From Flavivirga aquimarina (GTDB lineage: Bacteria; Bacteroidota; Bacteroidia; Flavobacteriales; Flavobacteriaceae): 64,000 nt of DNA. A model generated the notes under the pieces. It saw only the letters and a program-made list of their open reading frames with translations. It did no database searches and was not told where the DNA came from. A program made the position numbers and the translations under genes. The first letter of the stretch is position 1; each line of letters starts with the position of its first letter. Positions 1 to 9,221 of the stretch are shown piece after piece. The stretch is taken from positions 372,001-436,000 of the forward strand of contig NZ_JAUOEK010000184.1 in assembly GCF_030540835.1 (NCBI RefSeq). Direction: 5' to 3'.

Positions 1-229
1 AGAAATAATAAATATTCTTGAAGAGTATGTAAAACCTGCTGTAGCAAGCGATGGAGGTAATATTCAATTTATATCCTACGATAAAAACACCAAAAACGTA
101 AGTGTCATGCTCCAAGGGGCATGTAGTGGTTGCCCGTCTTCTACTTATACTTTAAAAAGTGGAATAGAAAATATGCTAAAAGAAATGCTTCCCGGTAAAA
201 TTGAAATGGTTGAGGCTATAAATGGTTAA
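1..229 (+). CDS. NifU-like iron-sulfur scaffold protein, 3' end (partial)
   Basis: The gene runs in from the left edge and its last 75 codons are visible, read in frame from base 2 to a TAA at 227-229. The fragment contains SDGGNIQF followed by GACSGCPSS. These are the signatures of the NifU C-terminal (Nfu) domain, whose CxxC pair binds a transferable [4Fe-4S] cluster at a subunit interface. The family delivers clusters to apo-proteins in the cytoplasm. Whether upstream domains exist, such as a MetN-like or A-type domain, cannot be seen. The next gene starts 92 bases downstream, so co-transcription is not obvious. Confidence 0.85.
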   Translation, partial: EIINILEEYVKPAVASDGGNIQFISYDKNTKNVSVMLQGACSGCPSSTYTLKSGIENMLKEMLPGKIEMVEAING

Positions 230-321
230 TAATATACAAGTGACTTTTTATAATTTATGTGTCTTAAACTATGTAAACAAAAGTATAGTTATTCGTAAAT
301 TTTAAAAATTAAATTTGTATT

Positions 322-522
322 ATGGCAATATTAAAAGTAATCGAGGTTCTTTCTAATTCAGAAAAAAGTTGGGAAGACGCCACTAAAAAAGCAGTAAAAC
401 ACGCTTCAAAAAGCGTTAAAAACATACGTTCTGTATACGTTCAAGACCAAAGTGCTAGCGTCACCGATGGTGAGGTTACAGAATTTAGAGTAAATCTTAA
501 AATCACATTTGAAGTAAACTAG
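322..522 (+). CDS. Dodecin family flavin-binding protein
   Basis: This is a complete 66-residue protein. It opens with the dodecin pattern (KVIEVLSNSEKSWEDA) and continues with the SKSVKNIRSVYVQDQ stretch that forms the flavin-contacting strand. Dodecins assemble into hollow dodecamers that store or buffer riboflavin, FMN or FAD in the cytoplasm. The length matches the family's usual 65-70 residues. The ATG lies 5 bases after a TAAATTTG sequence (310-317) that fits the Bacteroidota -7 element, which would make the mRNA nearly leaderless, but no TTG is found at the expected -33 position. A strong hairpin terminator follows at 546-571, so the gene is probably transcribed alone. Confidence 0.9.
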   Translation: MAILKVIEVLSNSEKSWEDATKKAVKHASKSVKNIRSVYVQDQSASVTDGEVTEFRVNLKITFEVN

Positions 523-545
523 ATTTATATTTGTTTTAAAACATA

Positions 546-571
546 AGCGTTCTCAAATGAACGCTTTTTTT
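546..571 (+). terminator. Rho-independent terminator after dodecin
   Basis: A perfect 7-bp stem AGCGTTC/GAACGCT encloses a 6-base loop and runs into seven T residues. It lies 24 bases after the dodecin stop codon and just before the promoter region of the next gene. Confidence 0.85.
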
Positions 572-586
572 GTGCGTAAATTTCGC

Positions 587-594
587 TAACTTTG
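587..594 (+). promoter_or_regulatory. Candidate -7 promoter element (TAnnTTTG)
   Basis: TAACTTTG matches the Bacteroidota primary sigma -7 consensus and ends 4 bases before the ATG of the DUF255 gene. There is no TTG 19-20 bases upstream, so only half of the expected promoter is present. If it is real, the transcript would be leaderless or almost so. Confidence 0.35.
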
Positions 595-598
595 ATAC

Positions 599-2710
599 AT
601 GAAGCATTTACGACCACTCCTATTCATTTTTATTATTTTAATAATAAGCTGTAAAGGTCAGAACACGAAACCTATGGAACATAAATATACCAACGACCTC
701 ATACATGAAACAAGCCCATACTTATTACAACATGCTCATAATCCTGTAAATTGGTACGCCTGGAATAAAAATACGTTGGCTAAAGCTAAAGCTGAAAACA
801 AACTATTATTAATTAGTGTAGGGTATTCTGCTTGCCACTGGTGCCATGTTATGGAGCATGAAAGTTTTGAGGATAGTTTGGTAGCTCAGGTAATGAATAA
901 AAATTTTATTAATATAAAAGTTGATAGAGAAGAACGCCCAGATGTCGATCAGGTATATATGAATGCAGTTCAGCTTATGACAGGAAGAGGCGGTTGGCCT
1001 TTAAATGCTATTGCATTACCAGATGGAAGACCTATTTGGGGAGAAACTTATGTTCCTAAAAAACAATGGATAAGTGCTTTAGAGCAGCTCTCGAAATTAT
1101 ATATTGAAAAACCTGAAAAACTTTATGAATATGCAGATAAATTAGAGCAAGGTTTAAAGACTTTAGACATTGTAACTTTAAACACAGACGCTCCTGTTTT
1201 TGAAACCGATTATATAAATAATGCTATTAAAACATGGTCTGCTCAATTTGATAATAACCTGGGTGGCATGAACAGGGCTCCAAAATTTATGATGCCTAAT
1301 AACTATCATTTTTTATTAAGATATGCCTATCAAACAAATGATAACAAACTACAGGATTATGTAAATTTAACACTCAAAAAAATGGCTTATGGTGGTGTTT
1401 TTGATCAAATTGGTGGTGGTTTTTCAAGATATTCGGTAGACACAAAGTGGCATGTCCCTCACTTTGAAAAAATGCTTTATGACAACGGACAACTGGTAAG
1501 TCTGTATTCTGATGCTTATCTCATTACTAAAAATGACTTGTATAAAGATATTGTAACCGAAACTCTTGAGTATATAAAACGTGAAATGACCACTAAAAAT
1601 GGCGCATTTTATTCATCACTTGATGCAGATAGTAATACCCCTGAAGGCGAGTTAGAAGAAGGGGCTTTTTATGTTTGGCAAAAAGACGCCTTAAAGACGA
1701 TTTTACAAAATGATTACGAGTTGTTTTCCGACTATTATAATATTAATAGTTATGGTTTTTGGGAACATGATAATTATGTTTTAATTAGGAAAGATGACGA
1801 TGAAAAAATAATCAAAAAACATAATATAACCGAAACTCTTTTAGCCGAAAAGAAAAAGCAATGGAAACAAGCTTTAATGACCATCCGCGATAAACGTTCG
1901 AAACCACGTTTAGATGATAAAACACTCACCTCTTGGAATGCAATTATGCTTAAAGGTTATATTGATGCCTATAGAGTTTTTGATGATCCTTCTTATTTAG
2001 CTTCTGCTGAAAAAAATGCTGATTTTATAATTAACAACCAATTACGTGAAGATGGTGGTTTGAACCATACCTACAAAAACGGAAAAAGTAATATTAATGG
2101 GTATTTAGAAGATTATGCAACAACTATTGATGCTTTTTTAACCCTCTATGAAAACACCCTAAACGAAACATGGTTAACAACCGCTAGAGATTTAGCTAAT
2201 TATACTTTCGATCACTTTTTTGATGATGCCAGTAAAATGTTTTATTTCACCTCTAATGAAGATGAATCTTTAGTATCAAGAAGTATTGAGTACAGAGACA
2301 ATGTCATTCCTGCAAGTAATTCTATTATGGCAAAAAACCTATTCAAATTATCTCATTATTTCGATAATGCGCATTATAGCAAAACAGCTATAAGTATGCT
2401 AAATAATGTAAAACCAGAAATGCAAGAATATCCATCGGGTTATTCAAACTGGTTTGATTTAATGCTAAATTATACGAATCCGTACTATGAAGTTGCCATT
2501 GTTGGAGAAAATGCAAAACATAAAATTACCGAATTAAACAAAACATATATTCCTAATAAGCTTATTGCGGGTAGCACTTCAGAAAATAATTTGCCTTTAT
2601 TGGAAAGCAGATATAACCCTAACAATACACTTATTTACGTATGTGTAAATAAAGCATGTAAACTTCCTGTATCTGAAGTTGACAAGGCTATAAAACTATT
2701 AAAAAAATGA
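599..2710 (+). CDS. Thioredoxin-fold DUF255 lipoprotein (YyaL/SPATA20 family)
   Basis: This 703-residue protein has a lipoprotein signal (LIISC, lipidated Cys18), so it should be anchored in the periplasm-facing or outer membrane. Residues about 30-190 form the DUF255 thioredoxin-like domain, with the family motif [14 protein letters not shown] carrying a CxxC pair (Cys79, Cys82) and then [15 protein letters not shown]. The rest resembles the (alpha/alpha)6 barrel of the N-acylglucosamine-2-epimerase/cellobiose-epimerase fold, as in bacterial YyaL and mammalian SPATA20. The biochemical function of this family is not well established, so a redox or glycan-related role is only a guess. Its stop codon overlaps the start of the next gene (ATGA), which suggests translational coupling. 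Confidence 0.85.
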   Translation: MKHLRPLLFIFIILIISCKGQNTKPMEHKYTNDLIHETSPYLLQHAHNPVNWYAWNKNTLAKAKAENKLLLISVGYSACHWCHVMEHESFEDSLVAQVMNKNFINIKVDREERPDVDQVYMNAVQLMTGRGGWPLNAIALPDGRPIWGETYVPKKQWISALEQLSKLYIEKPEKLYEYADKLEQGLKTLDIVTLNTDAPVFETDYINNAIKTWSAQFDNNLGGMNRAPKFMMPNNYHFLLRYAYQTNDNKLQDYVNLTLKKMAYGGVFDQIGGGFSRYSVDTKWHVPHFEKMLYDNGQLVSLYSDAYLITKNDLYKDIVTETLEYIKREMTTKNGAFYSSLDADSNTPEGELEEGAFYVWQKDALKTILQNDYELFSDYYNINSYGFWEHDNYVLIRKDDDEKIIKKHNITETLLAEKKKQWKQALMTIRDKRSKPRLDDKTLTSWNAIMLKGYIDAYRVFDDPSYLASAEKNADFIINNQLREDGGLNHTYKNGKSNINGYLEDYATTIDAFLTLYENTLNETWLTTARDLANYTFDHFFDDASKMFYFTSNEDESLVSRSIEYRDNVIPASNSIMAKNLFKLSHYFDNAHYSKTAISMLNNVKPEMQEYPSGYSNWFDLMLNYTNPYYEVAIVGENAKHKITELNKTYIPNKLIAGSTSENNLPLLESRYNPNNTLIYVCVNKACKLPVSEVDKAIKLLKK

Positions 2711-3060
2711 CTTTTTTAACAACAGTATTAATTGGAATAGTTGCCTTTGAGCATCTATATTTTCTTGTTCTAGAAATGTTTTTATGGACCAAACCAAAAG
2801 GCATAAAAGCCTTTGGGTTAAAATCTAAAGAATTTGCTGAAGACACTAAAGTTCTGGCTGCCAATCAAGGGCTTTATAATGGTTTTTTAGCAGCAGGTCT
2901 AATCTTTTCCATCATTAAAAATGATATAACGTTTGCTATTTTTTTTCTTATTTGTGTGACTATTGCAGGGCTTTATGGGTCTTACTCCACAAAGAAAATA
3001 AAACTATTTTATATACAAGCTGTTCCGGCAATTGTAGCTTTAATAGTAAGTTTAATTTAA
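2707..3060 (+). CDS. DUF1304 integral membrane protein
   Basis: This 117-residue protein has about four membrane-spanning helices. The arrangement [14 protein letters not shown] near the N-terminus followed by [15 protein letters not shown] is the hallmark of the DUF1304 family, small inner-membrane proteins of unknown function. It overlaps the end of the DUF255 gene by 4 bases and is followed 21 bases later by an MscS-type channel, so the three genes probably form one operon. No catalytic residues are apparent. Confidence 0.85.
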   Translation: MTFLTTVLIGIVAFEHLYFLVLEMFLWTKPKGIKAFGLKSKEFAEDTKVLAANQGLYNGFLAAGLIFSIIKNDITFAIFFLICVTIAGLYGSYSTKKIKLFYIQAVPAIVALIVSLI

Positions 3061-3081
3061 AATTATAAATATTTAAAAATT

Positions 3082-3894
3082 ATGGATTTAGAAAGATGGC
3101 TTGACATTGCTCAAGGTTTTATTATGGAATATGGCATAAAAGTAATTGGTGCTATAGTCATTTGGATTATTGGTTCTTGGGTTATTAAAAAATTAAACAA
3201 GGGTATGTCCAAATTAATGTCAAAAAGAAGCTATGATGAGAGTCTTCAAAAATTCTTATTAAATTTAATAGGTTGGGCTTTAAAAATTATATTATTTATA
3301 GCTATTCTTTCTCAATTAGGTGTTGAAACCACATCGTTTGCTGCCATTTTAGCGGCTGCTGGTTTAGCTATTGGTATGGCACTACAGGGATCTTTAGGAA
3401 ACTTTGCTGGTGGGGTTTTAATCATGATTTTTAAGCCTTTTAAAATTGGTGATTTAATTGAAGCTCAAGGTGAATTAGGAGTCGTGAAAGAAATTGAAAT
3501 TTTTACAACCAAATTAACAGGCTTATCTAATAGAGAAATTATAATTCCAAACGGGTCTTTGTCTAACGGAAATATTATTAATTATACCACAGAAGGCACA
3601 CGTCGTGTCGATTTGACCTTTGGTGTTGGTTATGATTCTGATATTAAGAAAACCAAAGAAGTTTTAATGAATGTATTAACATCGCATCCAAAAGTTTTAA
3701 AAGAACCTGCCCCAACAGTAAATGTATCTGAATTGGCTGATAGTTCTATAAATTTTGCTGTAAGACCATGGAGTACTGCTGATGATTATTGGGATGTTTA
3801 TTTTGGAATTACCGAAAATGTAAAAGAAGCATTAGATGCTGCTGGTATTGAAATTCCTTATCCACATGCTGTTGAAATACAGAAAGATGCTTAA
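3082..3894 (+). CDS. Small-conductance mechanosensitive channel (MscS family)
   Basis: This 270-residue protein has three predicted N-terminal membrane helices (about residues 15-38, 58-80 and 84-115). The third is the Gly/Ala-rich pore helix (AAILAAAGLAIGMALQGSLGNFAGG) typical of MscS. It is followed by the beta domain (IGDLIEAQGELGVVKEIEIFTT, IIIPNGSLSNG) and an alpha/beta C-terminal domain. The length is close to the E. coli MscS subunit (286 residues). The protein should open under membrane tension in the inner membrane to release solutes during hypo-osmotic shock. It is the last gene of the rightward cluster and converges on the LRR protein gene. Confidence 0.92.
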   Translation: MDLERWLDIAQGFIMEYGIKVIGAIVIWIIGSWVIKKLNKGMSKLMSKRSYDESLQKFLLNLIGWALKIILFIAILSQLGVETTSFAAILAAAGLAIGMALQGSLGNFAGGVLIMIFKPFKIGDLIEAQGELGVVKEIEIFTTKLTGLSNREIIIPNGSLSNGNIINYTTEGTRRVDLTFGVGYDSDIKKTKEVLMNVLTSHPKVLKEPAPTVNVSELADSSINFAVRPWSTADDYWDVYFGITENVKEALDAAGIEIPYPHAVEIQKDA

Positions 3895-4033
3895 GGTTAT
3901 AAGTAAATAATAATTTTATCAAATTGCTTGTTAAACATCCTCTAATAATACATTTTGCAATTGGCACCATTGAATGTAAAGAGAAACTTTTAAACAAGCT
4001 ATAGTTAAAATTTGTTTCGTAATATTTAAGTGA

Positions 4034-4152
4034 CTGTCTAAAAAGTGTCATTCTGGATGAAATGAAGAACCTCTTAGAATTTTAAAGTTTTGATTTTTTA
4101 ATAAGGTTCTTCGTTTTGCTCTGAATGACAAAGTTTCTCACTTTTTAGACAG
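4034..4152. repeat. Palindromic MITE-like element with 14-bp terminal inverted repeats
   Basis: Perfect 14-bp arms (CTGTCTAAAAAGTG at 4034-4047 and its complement at 4139-4152) bound a 119-bp segment. Nested inside are GAAGAACCT (4064-4072) against AGGTTCTTC (4104-4112) and a TCATTC/GAATGA pair, so the whole element can fold back on itself. It has no coding capacity. It occupies the 389-bp convergent gap between the MscS gene and the LRR gene, where it could also act as a bidirectional terminator. I see no clear target-site duplication. In the rest of this gap (3895-4033 and 4153-4283) I see nothing I can name. Confidence 0.65.
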
Positions 4153-4283
4153 CTTTTTTTACACTCAAGACTTCCATAAACAGGTATTATTTATCCATGT
4201 ACCGTAAACCTACTGGATCATCTTAACCACCACAAGTTGAAACTTGCGGTAGCTATACTATGGAACAGCAGAGGTTCTCCCAG

Positions 4284-6734
4284 TTACATTCTCAAAAGTT
4301 TTGAAACACTAGAACTTCCATCCCTAAATGTTGTTTTTATGAAATAGAGTTTATCTTGCGATATATTAAAAAGCTCATCTATATAAGGGCTTAGAGAGAG
4401 GTTTCCAGTTGTATTATGAAATGGAAATGTTAATAGGCTTTGTCCTGTAATATTAAAAATGGTAATGGTACCGTCTATATTTTGACGATTAAAAAACCTC
4501 ATATAAACCTTGCCATTTCTGGCAGGATTAGGATATAAAACTACTTCCTGATTTAAAGCTTCGTTATCAGACACATCGGTGCCTAGTGTTTCAGAAAATA
4601 TATAGTTCACCGTTCTATCGGTTTGTTGCTGCATATTAGTTTTTTCAACAGCTATATAATCTATTGAAGTGGTAAATGGCGTATCTCGAATGGATGGCTC
4701 AACAAGCGCAATATTGTCTTCGAGATCTACATTTAATAAGACATCATTTGAATAGAGCCAAAGTATATCCTCATTCCTTTCATAATCATTAGTTAAATAA
4801 TCATTAAGATTCAAATTTGGATAAGATGCTACATCACTGGTAATAATTTGATCTGGTATTTCCGAAATTATCGGAGGTTTACTAGGTGTTATAGTAGAAC
4901 ATATAAATCGTACAGGATGTTCTGTAGTTAAGCCTTCACGGTCTTTTACCTGCAAGGTATAATTAACGATGGTATCCTTATTAGCTAAAATTAAAGTTTG
5001 CATGGAATGACCTACCCAACCCGAAGAATCAAATATATCTACATATACTTTACTATTTATTACACCGTTCCCATTCCATTCCTTTATAGTATATTCGAGT
5101 TCTGCAGCACTATTGAGGTCATCTTTAATGTAATAATCTATCAGAGTATATGCTTCCCACATATAAAAAGCATCACAGCCTGAGGTTTGTGGTTCGCAAG
5201 AAAGAGGAAGAAGCCCTTCGGGAATAACTGGGTAAATAGTTTCTGGAAGTGTTACTAAAGGTGCGGTATTTTCTGTAGGTAATATGGTAATAGGAATTTC
5301 TTTTTTAGTGACTGCATTTTGCTCATCAGTCGCCGTTACCAAAAGTGAATTCGTACCTGTCCAATCGGCCTCTTTAGGTATAATATTACCAGACGAAAAG
5401 TCCAGATTCTCCGTTTCATTGGTGTAAGTAATTTTAATAAGCTCCGAATATGAATAATCGTCGCTAGTATTGATAACAAGTTCGGGGTTTTCACCTTTCC
5501 TAAATGTAATAGCATCGGTTATAATCTTTGGGGGTTTATTGGATAAAATAAAACGAATAGGCTCACTAATAATTTCATAACCAGGCATTGCTGGGTTTGT
5601 TATTTTACAATAATAAAACCCTCCATTTTCTAAATCATTTTTCTTAGCTAGAGGATACCCCATACCAGACTGTTTCTCATTAATTACTTTATCATTAAAC
5701 GTAGCATATGAAATCCATTCCACTACATTAGATGGTACAGGTTGATAACCTTCCACAAAAATATCTGTGGTTTCTTCCATAGTATTAGGAACTATAAATT
5801 GTGTTGCATCTCCAAATCGATCTTGAGGCATAAACGTAACCTGAGCATCTATTGCATTTTGTAATGCTTCGTAATCGGGCAACAAATCTTGCAATAGAAA
5901 TTTATTGTGACTAACATTTAAAACCTCAACAAAATCTTCATCTGTATTCTCTCCCAGTATTCTTCCCGACAGGTTATTATGGTCGACGTACAAAGACAAC
6001 GGTAAAGCGTACAAGGTATTACTTTCGTCTCTATCCCAAAGAGTCTCGGGAATCTCTCCAGACATCTCATTATAGCTTGCTCTAATTTCCCTTAAAGATT
6101 GGATTTCTGAGATTGAAAGTGGAAAAGATTCCAACTCGTTATTAGATACATTCAGGTTAACCAGTTTTTCTAATTTTGAAAGGGTATCAGGTAAGGTTTT
6201 CAGTTTGTTATATTGTGAGTATAGGCTAGCTAAATTATCCAGATCTCCTAATGTAGATGGTAAGGAAGAAAGTCTGTTGTAGCTAATGTTTAGAGTACTC
6301 AAGTTTTGTAAATCCCCAATGCTATCAGGTAAAACCGAAATATAGTTAAGATACAATATTAAATTTTGAAGACTTGTTAACTCACCAATTTTTGGGGAGA
6401 TGGTTTCTAACAAAACATTTTGAATAATAAGGGAGGTTAAACCCTGTAAATCTTTCAAATATTCTATTCCATCAGGCAAATGACTAGCTTTTATGCCAAG
6501 GGTATTACCATTAATCTCAATTTGGCTGATTCTTCCAGAAGCGTTAACTGTTATTCCAGTGTATGAACTTACAGGTTTACTAACGTCCCAAAAGATAGGC
6601 CATCCATCATCTACCAAAGCATTGTGAAAATTAACAACAGCAGAGGAATCTTGAGATATCACCTGATTTTGGCTGTGTATAAAGGGTACTTGGGATATAA
6701 TAACAATAAATAGAAGTAGGTTACGCTTATTCAT
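4284..6734 (-). CDS. Secreted leucine-rich-repeat protein with type A T9SS sorting domain
   Basis: This 816-residue protein has a cleavable signal peptide (ends near IHSQNQ). At about residues 90-240 it carries seven or more tandem leucine-rich repeats of the LxxLxxLxLxxNxLxxLPxxI type. The middle region is predicted beta-sandwich/Ig-like material that I cannot assign to a family. The last 85 residues, starting near VVLYPNPARNGKVYM, are a type A T9SS C-terminal sorting domain (Por_Secre_tail). The protein should therefore cross the outer membrane through SprA and be attached to the surface or released. LRRs usually mediate protein or glycan binding, but the ligand is unknown. It looks monocistronic. 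Confidence 0.85.
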   Translation of the reverse strand: MNKRNLLLFIVIISQVPFIHSQNQVISQDSSAVVNFHNALVDDGWPIFWDVSKPVSSYTGITVNASGRISQIEINGNTLGIKASHLPDGIEYLKDLQGLTSLIIQNVLLETISPKIGELTSLQNLILYLNYISVLPDSIGDLQNLSTLNISYNRLSSLPSTLGDLDNLASLYSQYNKLKTLPDTLSKLEKLVNLNVSNNELESFPLSISEIQSLREIRASYNEMSGEIPETLWDRDESNTLYALPLSLYVDHNNLSGRILGENTDEDFVEVLNVSHNKFLLQDLLPDYEALQNAIDAQVTFMPQDRFGDATQFIVPNTMEETTDIFVEGYQPVPSNVVEWISYATFNDKVINEKQSGMGYPLAKKNDLENGGFYYCKITNPAMPGYEIISEPIRFILSNKPPKIITDAITFRKGENPELVINTSDDYSYSELIKITYTNETENLDFSSGNIIPKEADWTGTNSLLVTATDEQNAVTKKEIPITILPTENTAPLVTLPETIYPVIPEGLLPLSCEPQTSGCDAFYMWEAYTLIDYYIKDDLNSAAELEYTIKEWNGNGVINSKVYVDIFDSSGWVGHSMQTLILANKDTIVNYTLQVKDREGLTTEHPVRFICSTITPSKPPIISEIPDQIITSDVASYPNLNLNDYLTNDYERNEDILWLYSNDVLLNVDLEDNIALVEPSIRDTPFTTSIDYIAVEKTNMQQQTDRTVNYIFSETLGTDVSDNEALNQEVVLYPNPARNGKVYMRFFNRQNIDGTITIFNITGQSLLTFPFHNTTGNLSLSPYIDELFNISQDKLYFIKTTFRDGSSSVSKLLRM

Positions 6735-6762
6735 AGTAGGGTTTTTTCAAAATTTCAAACAT

Positions 6763-6780
6763 CTGTTTTTATAAAAACAG
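6763..6780. repeat. 18-bp perfect palindrome in the LRR gene leader
   Basis: CTGTTTTTATAAAAACAG is its own reverse complement and lies 29 bases upstream of the LRR gene's ATG. It could be an operator for a dimeric regulator or an mRNA hairpin. No protein can be assigned to it. Confidence 0.4.
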
Positions 6781-6875
6781 GCAATAAAATTAATTATAAA
6801 TTGTAATTTTTTCTGTTAAAAAACAATAATTAACATTTAATAGTAAAGGGGAGAAATCAGACTAGTGCTTTTAAG

Positions 6876-7553
6876 TTATTTAGCTTTAGGCTTTAAAGCC
6901 ACAAAATCTTTTAAATAATAAGGTTCAAAATAAGCGACATCTTCTATGTCGTTTATTTTATATTTGTTATAAGCCAAATGACTCATCTCGTTTGCCGATG
7001 GCAATTTACCATCAACAAAAACAGCATTTGAATGTTTAATTAATGTTTTTGCCTTTTCAACACCATTTCCAATAAAGTATACATTCCCCTTTTCTAAATA
7101 ACTTTCAAAGGAATTTTCATCTAAAATTTGCGCTTCAGTTTCTCGTATTTGATTATAATCTGCATTAAAAATAGCAGAATACACTTCCATTCTTCTAGCG
7201 TCTAACATAGGAATAATAACGCCACTATCACAAGTTACCTGATGTGCTAAAGCTTCTAGTGTAGAAACAGAGATTAAAGGCTTATCTGTAGCAAAACAAA
7301 GCCCTTTTGCCGCCGAAACTCCAATTCGCAAACCAGTATAAGAGCCAGGGCCTTTACTTACCGCAATAGCTTCTAAATCTTCTGATGCTATGTTGGCTTC
7401 TTTTAAAACTTCGTCAATATAAAGATGAAGTCTTTCGGCATGCGAATAGTTTTTATCGTAATCTTCTTTTAAAACAATGGTTTCTCCATCTTTTGAAAGT
7501 GATACCGAACAGTTAGTTGTTGCTGTTTCTATATTTAGAATGTATGTGTTCAT
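6876..7553 (-). CDS. tsaB: tRNA threonylcarbamoyladenosine biosynthesis protein TsaB
   Basis: This 225-residue protein has the ASKHA-fold start ILNIETATTNCSVSL and the diagnostic KGPGSYTGLRIGVSAAKGL block (about residues 67-85). TsaB dimerises with TsaD and works with TsaC and TsaE to make t6A37 on ANN-decoding tRNAs. TsaB itself is the inactive, scaffolding paralog. The length is typical (220-235). The gene stands alone between the LRR gene and a repeat-filled spacer, with no tsaD or tsaE nearby in the window. Confidence 0.93.
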   Translation of the reverse strand: MNTYILNIETATTNCSVSLSKDGETIVLKEDYDKNYSHAERLHLYIDEVLKEANIASEDLEAIAVSKGPGSYTGLRIGVSAAKGLCFATDKPLISVSTLEALAHQVTCDSGVIIPMLDARRMEVYSAIFNADYNQIRETEAQILDENSFESYLEKGNVYFIGNGVEKAKTLIKHSNAVFVDGKLPSANEMSHLAYNKYKINDIEDVAYFEPYYLKDFVALKPKAK

Positions 7554-7634
7554 GTTACTTTTTTAATCAAAAAATACTTAAATGTCAGTTCGAGACATCC
7601 AATAAAAATTTTATTCAATGTTTAAAATGACGCG

Positions 7635-7709
7635 TGTCTGGTCGAGCGCAGTCGAGACCTATACAAATTTGGGACTATCAATAACCTCTCGACTGCGCTC
7701 GAGGAGACA
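7635..7709. repeat. Dispersed GAGCGCAGTCGA-type palindromic repeat, copy 1
   Basis: A 15-bp arm TCGAGCGCAGTCGAG (7642-7656) is matched exactly by its complement at 7688-7702, with flanking GTCT/AGACA extending the pairing imperfectly. It is much more GC-rich than the surroundings and is non-coding. The same core occurs at 7761-7808, 38636-38709 and 39065-39083, which marks a dispersed repeat family. Confidence 0.7.
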
Positions 7710-7760
7710 TTTCCAATTGTATTTTATACAGCAACTTATAATATAAATGACGTCAATGTT

Positions 7761-7808
7761 AGCGCAGTCGAGAACTCTTTAAAGTACCGATTTGCAAAAG
7801 ACTGCGCT
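7761..7808. repeat. Dispersed palindromic repeat, partial copy 2
   Basis: AGCGCAGTC (7761-7769) pairs with GACTGCGCT (7800-7808), the core of the repeat family seen just to its left. This copy is shorter and eroded. Together the two copies fill most of the 297-bp gap between tolC and tsaB, and I see no gene or promoter there with confidence. Confidence 0.55.
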
Positions 7809-7850
7809 CAGTGATCAAAAACGTCATTGCGAAATTAAACTTTTTCACAA

Positions 7851-9221
7851 CTAATCAGTTAAAGATTTTCCCATGTAAAAGTCTAAAACTTTTGTCTTAA
7901 AAACAAAATCATACTTCGCATTTATTAAAGATGATTGCGCATTAATTAATTGTACACGTGCTTGTTCTAAATCAAAAGCCGTCATGCTTCCAATATCATA
8001 GCGTTCTTTTGAGTTATTAAAAGCTAACTCTTGGGACTCTAAAGATTTTTTGGCAGCTATATACGCCTTTAATGCAGCTTGTGCATCTGTATATGCTCCT
8101 TGTATATTAGACTCTAAATCTAATTTAGCTTGATCTAAACTAAGCTTACTATTCTCTTCCTGAATTTTTGATTTAGCAACTGCCGTTTTATTTTGAAATC
8201 TGGAAAAAATAGGAATACTCACACTTAAATTAAAATTATGCCCTTTGTTTAAATCTAATTCTCTAAAATAAGCTTGTTTAGTAAGATCATTTTTAGACTC
8301 ACTCCAAACAGAACCAAAACCATATCCAAAACTTACTGATGGTAAATAACCTGATTTAGAGATTTCAGTATTTAATTCTGAATTTTCAATATTCTTTTCT
8401 GCTATTTTAATCTCGTTTCTATTTTCTAAAGCATGATTTAGTATGGGAGTAATTTCGTTATATAATAAAGTTTCCGATGGGGTATCGATATCTATAACTT
8501 CAACATTAAACCCATTATAAGGTACTTGTAATAATTGAGATAATGTAAGCAATGCTAAATTAAGATTATTTTCTGCTATAGTGACTTGTTGTGCATCCCT
8601 ACTTAAAGTAGCTTCGGCATCAAATATATTGGCTCTTGGCTGCACTCCTGCATCCACCAAATCTTTAACTTGTTGTAATTGTTTATCACTAAAATCATAT
8701 TGTGCTTGAGCGATTTCTAAATTTTCTATATTAAATAGTACATTCAAATAAGCGTTAACAACATTTAAAGAAATATCATCCTTTATCCTTGCTAATTCCA
8801 AATTACTTATTTCCTGGTTTAAACGTGATTGTTTATATAAGTTTAAAGTTCTAAAACCATTAAATACATTTTGGCTAACGCTTAAATTATAATTAAACGA
8901 ATGTGTAGTTTGATTATTAATTCTAAGGTTAGTAACTGGGTCAAAACCAGAACCTATGCTCATTCGCTCACCCAAACTACCACTAACAGATGGTAAGAAA
9001 TTACCTTTAGCTGCAATAATGTCTTGTTCGTTAACCAATAATGTGTTTTCGGTTTGCTTTATCGAAATATTATTCTCTAATGCATAGCTAACACATTCTT
9101 GCAATGTCCATTTTTTCTGTTGTGCATAAGATGAAACAACTAAAAGCAACATGAATAGTACCAATAAACCGCTTCTCATAAAACTATTTTTTTTACTAAT
9201 CATTGTCTTCTTCATCTTCAT
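7851..9221 (-). CDS. TolC-family outer-membrane efflux protein
   Basis: This 456-residue protein has a signal peptide ending near SSYAQQ and the two-fold repeated OEP architecture of long coiled-coil helices. Each half opens with a segment of the type LQECVSYALENNISIKQTENTLL (residues about 39-61) or similar. The family forms trimeric outer-membrane ducts. It is the last gene of the efflux operon and overlaps the adaptor gene. Three in-frame ATGs (9221, 9215, 9203) are possible starts. The third gives an 8-base overlap and a conventional signal peptide and may be the true one. The substrate cannot be told from sequence. Confidence 0.9.
   Translation of the reverse strand: MKMKKTMISKKNSFMRSGLLVLFMLLLVVSSYAQQKKWTLQECVSYALENNISIKQTENTLLVNEQDIIAAKGNFLPSVSGSLGERMSIGSGFDPVTNLRINNQTTHSFNYNLSVSQNVFNGFRTLNLYKQSRLNQEISNLELARIKDDISLNVVNAYLNVLFNIENLEIAQAQYDFSDKQLQQVKDLVDAGVQPRANIFDAEATLSRDAQQVTIAENNLNLALLTLSQLLQVPYNGFNVEVIDIDTPSETLLYNEITPILNHALENRNEIKIAEKNIENSELNTEISKSGYLPSVSFGYGFGSVWSESKNDLTKQAYFRELDLNKGHNFNLSVSIPIFSRFQNKTAVAKSKIQEENSKLSLDQAKLDLESNIQGAYTDAQAALKAYIAAKKSLESQELAFNNSKERYDIGSMTAFDLEQARVQLINAQSSLINAKYDFVFKTKVLDFYMGKSLTD

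Noticed and set aside
7635-7808. Possible CRISPR array made of the GAGCGCAGTCGA repeats
   Set aside because: The copies are inverted pairs of unequal spacing, not direct repeats with uniform spacers, and there are no cas genes.
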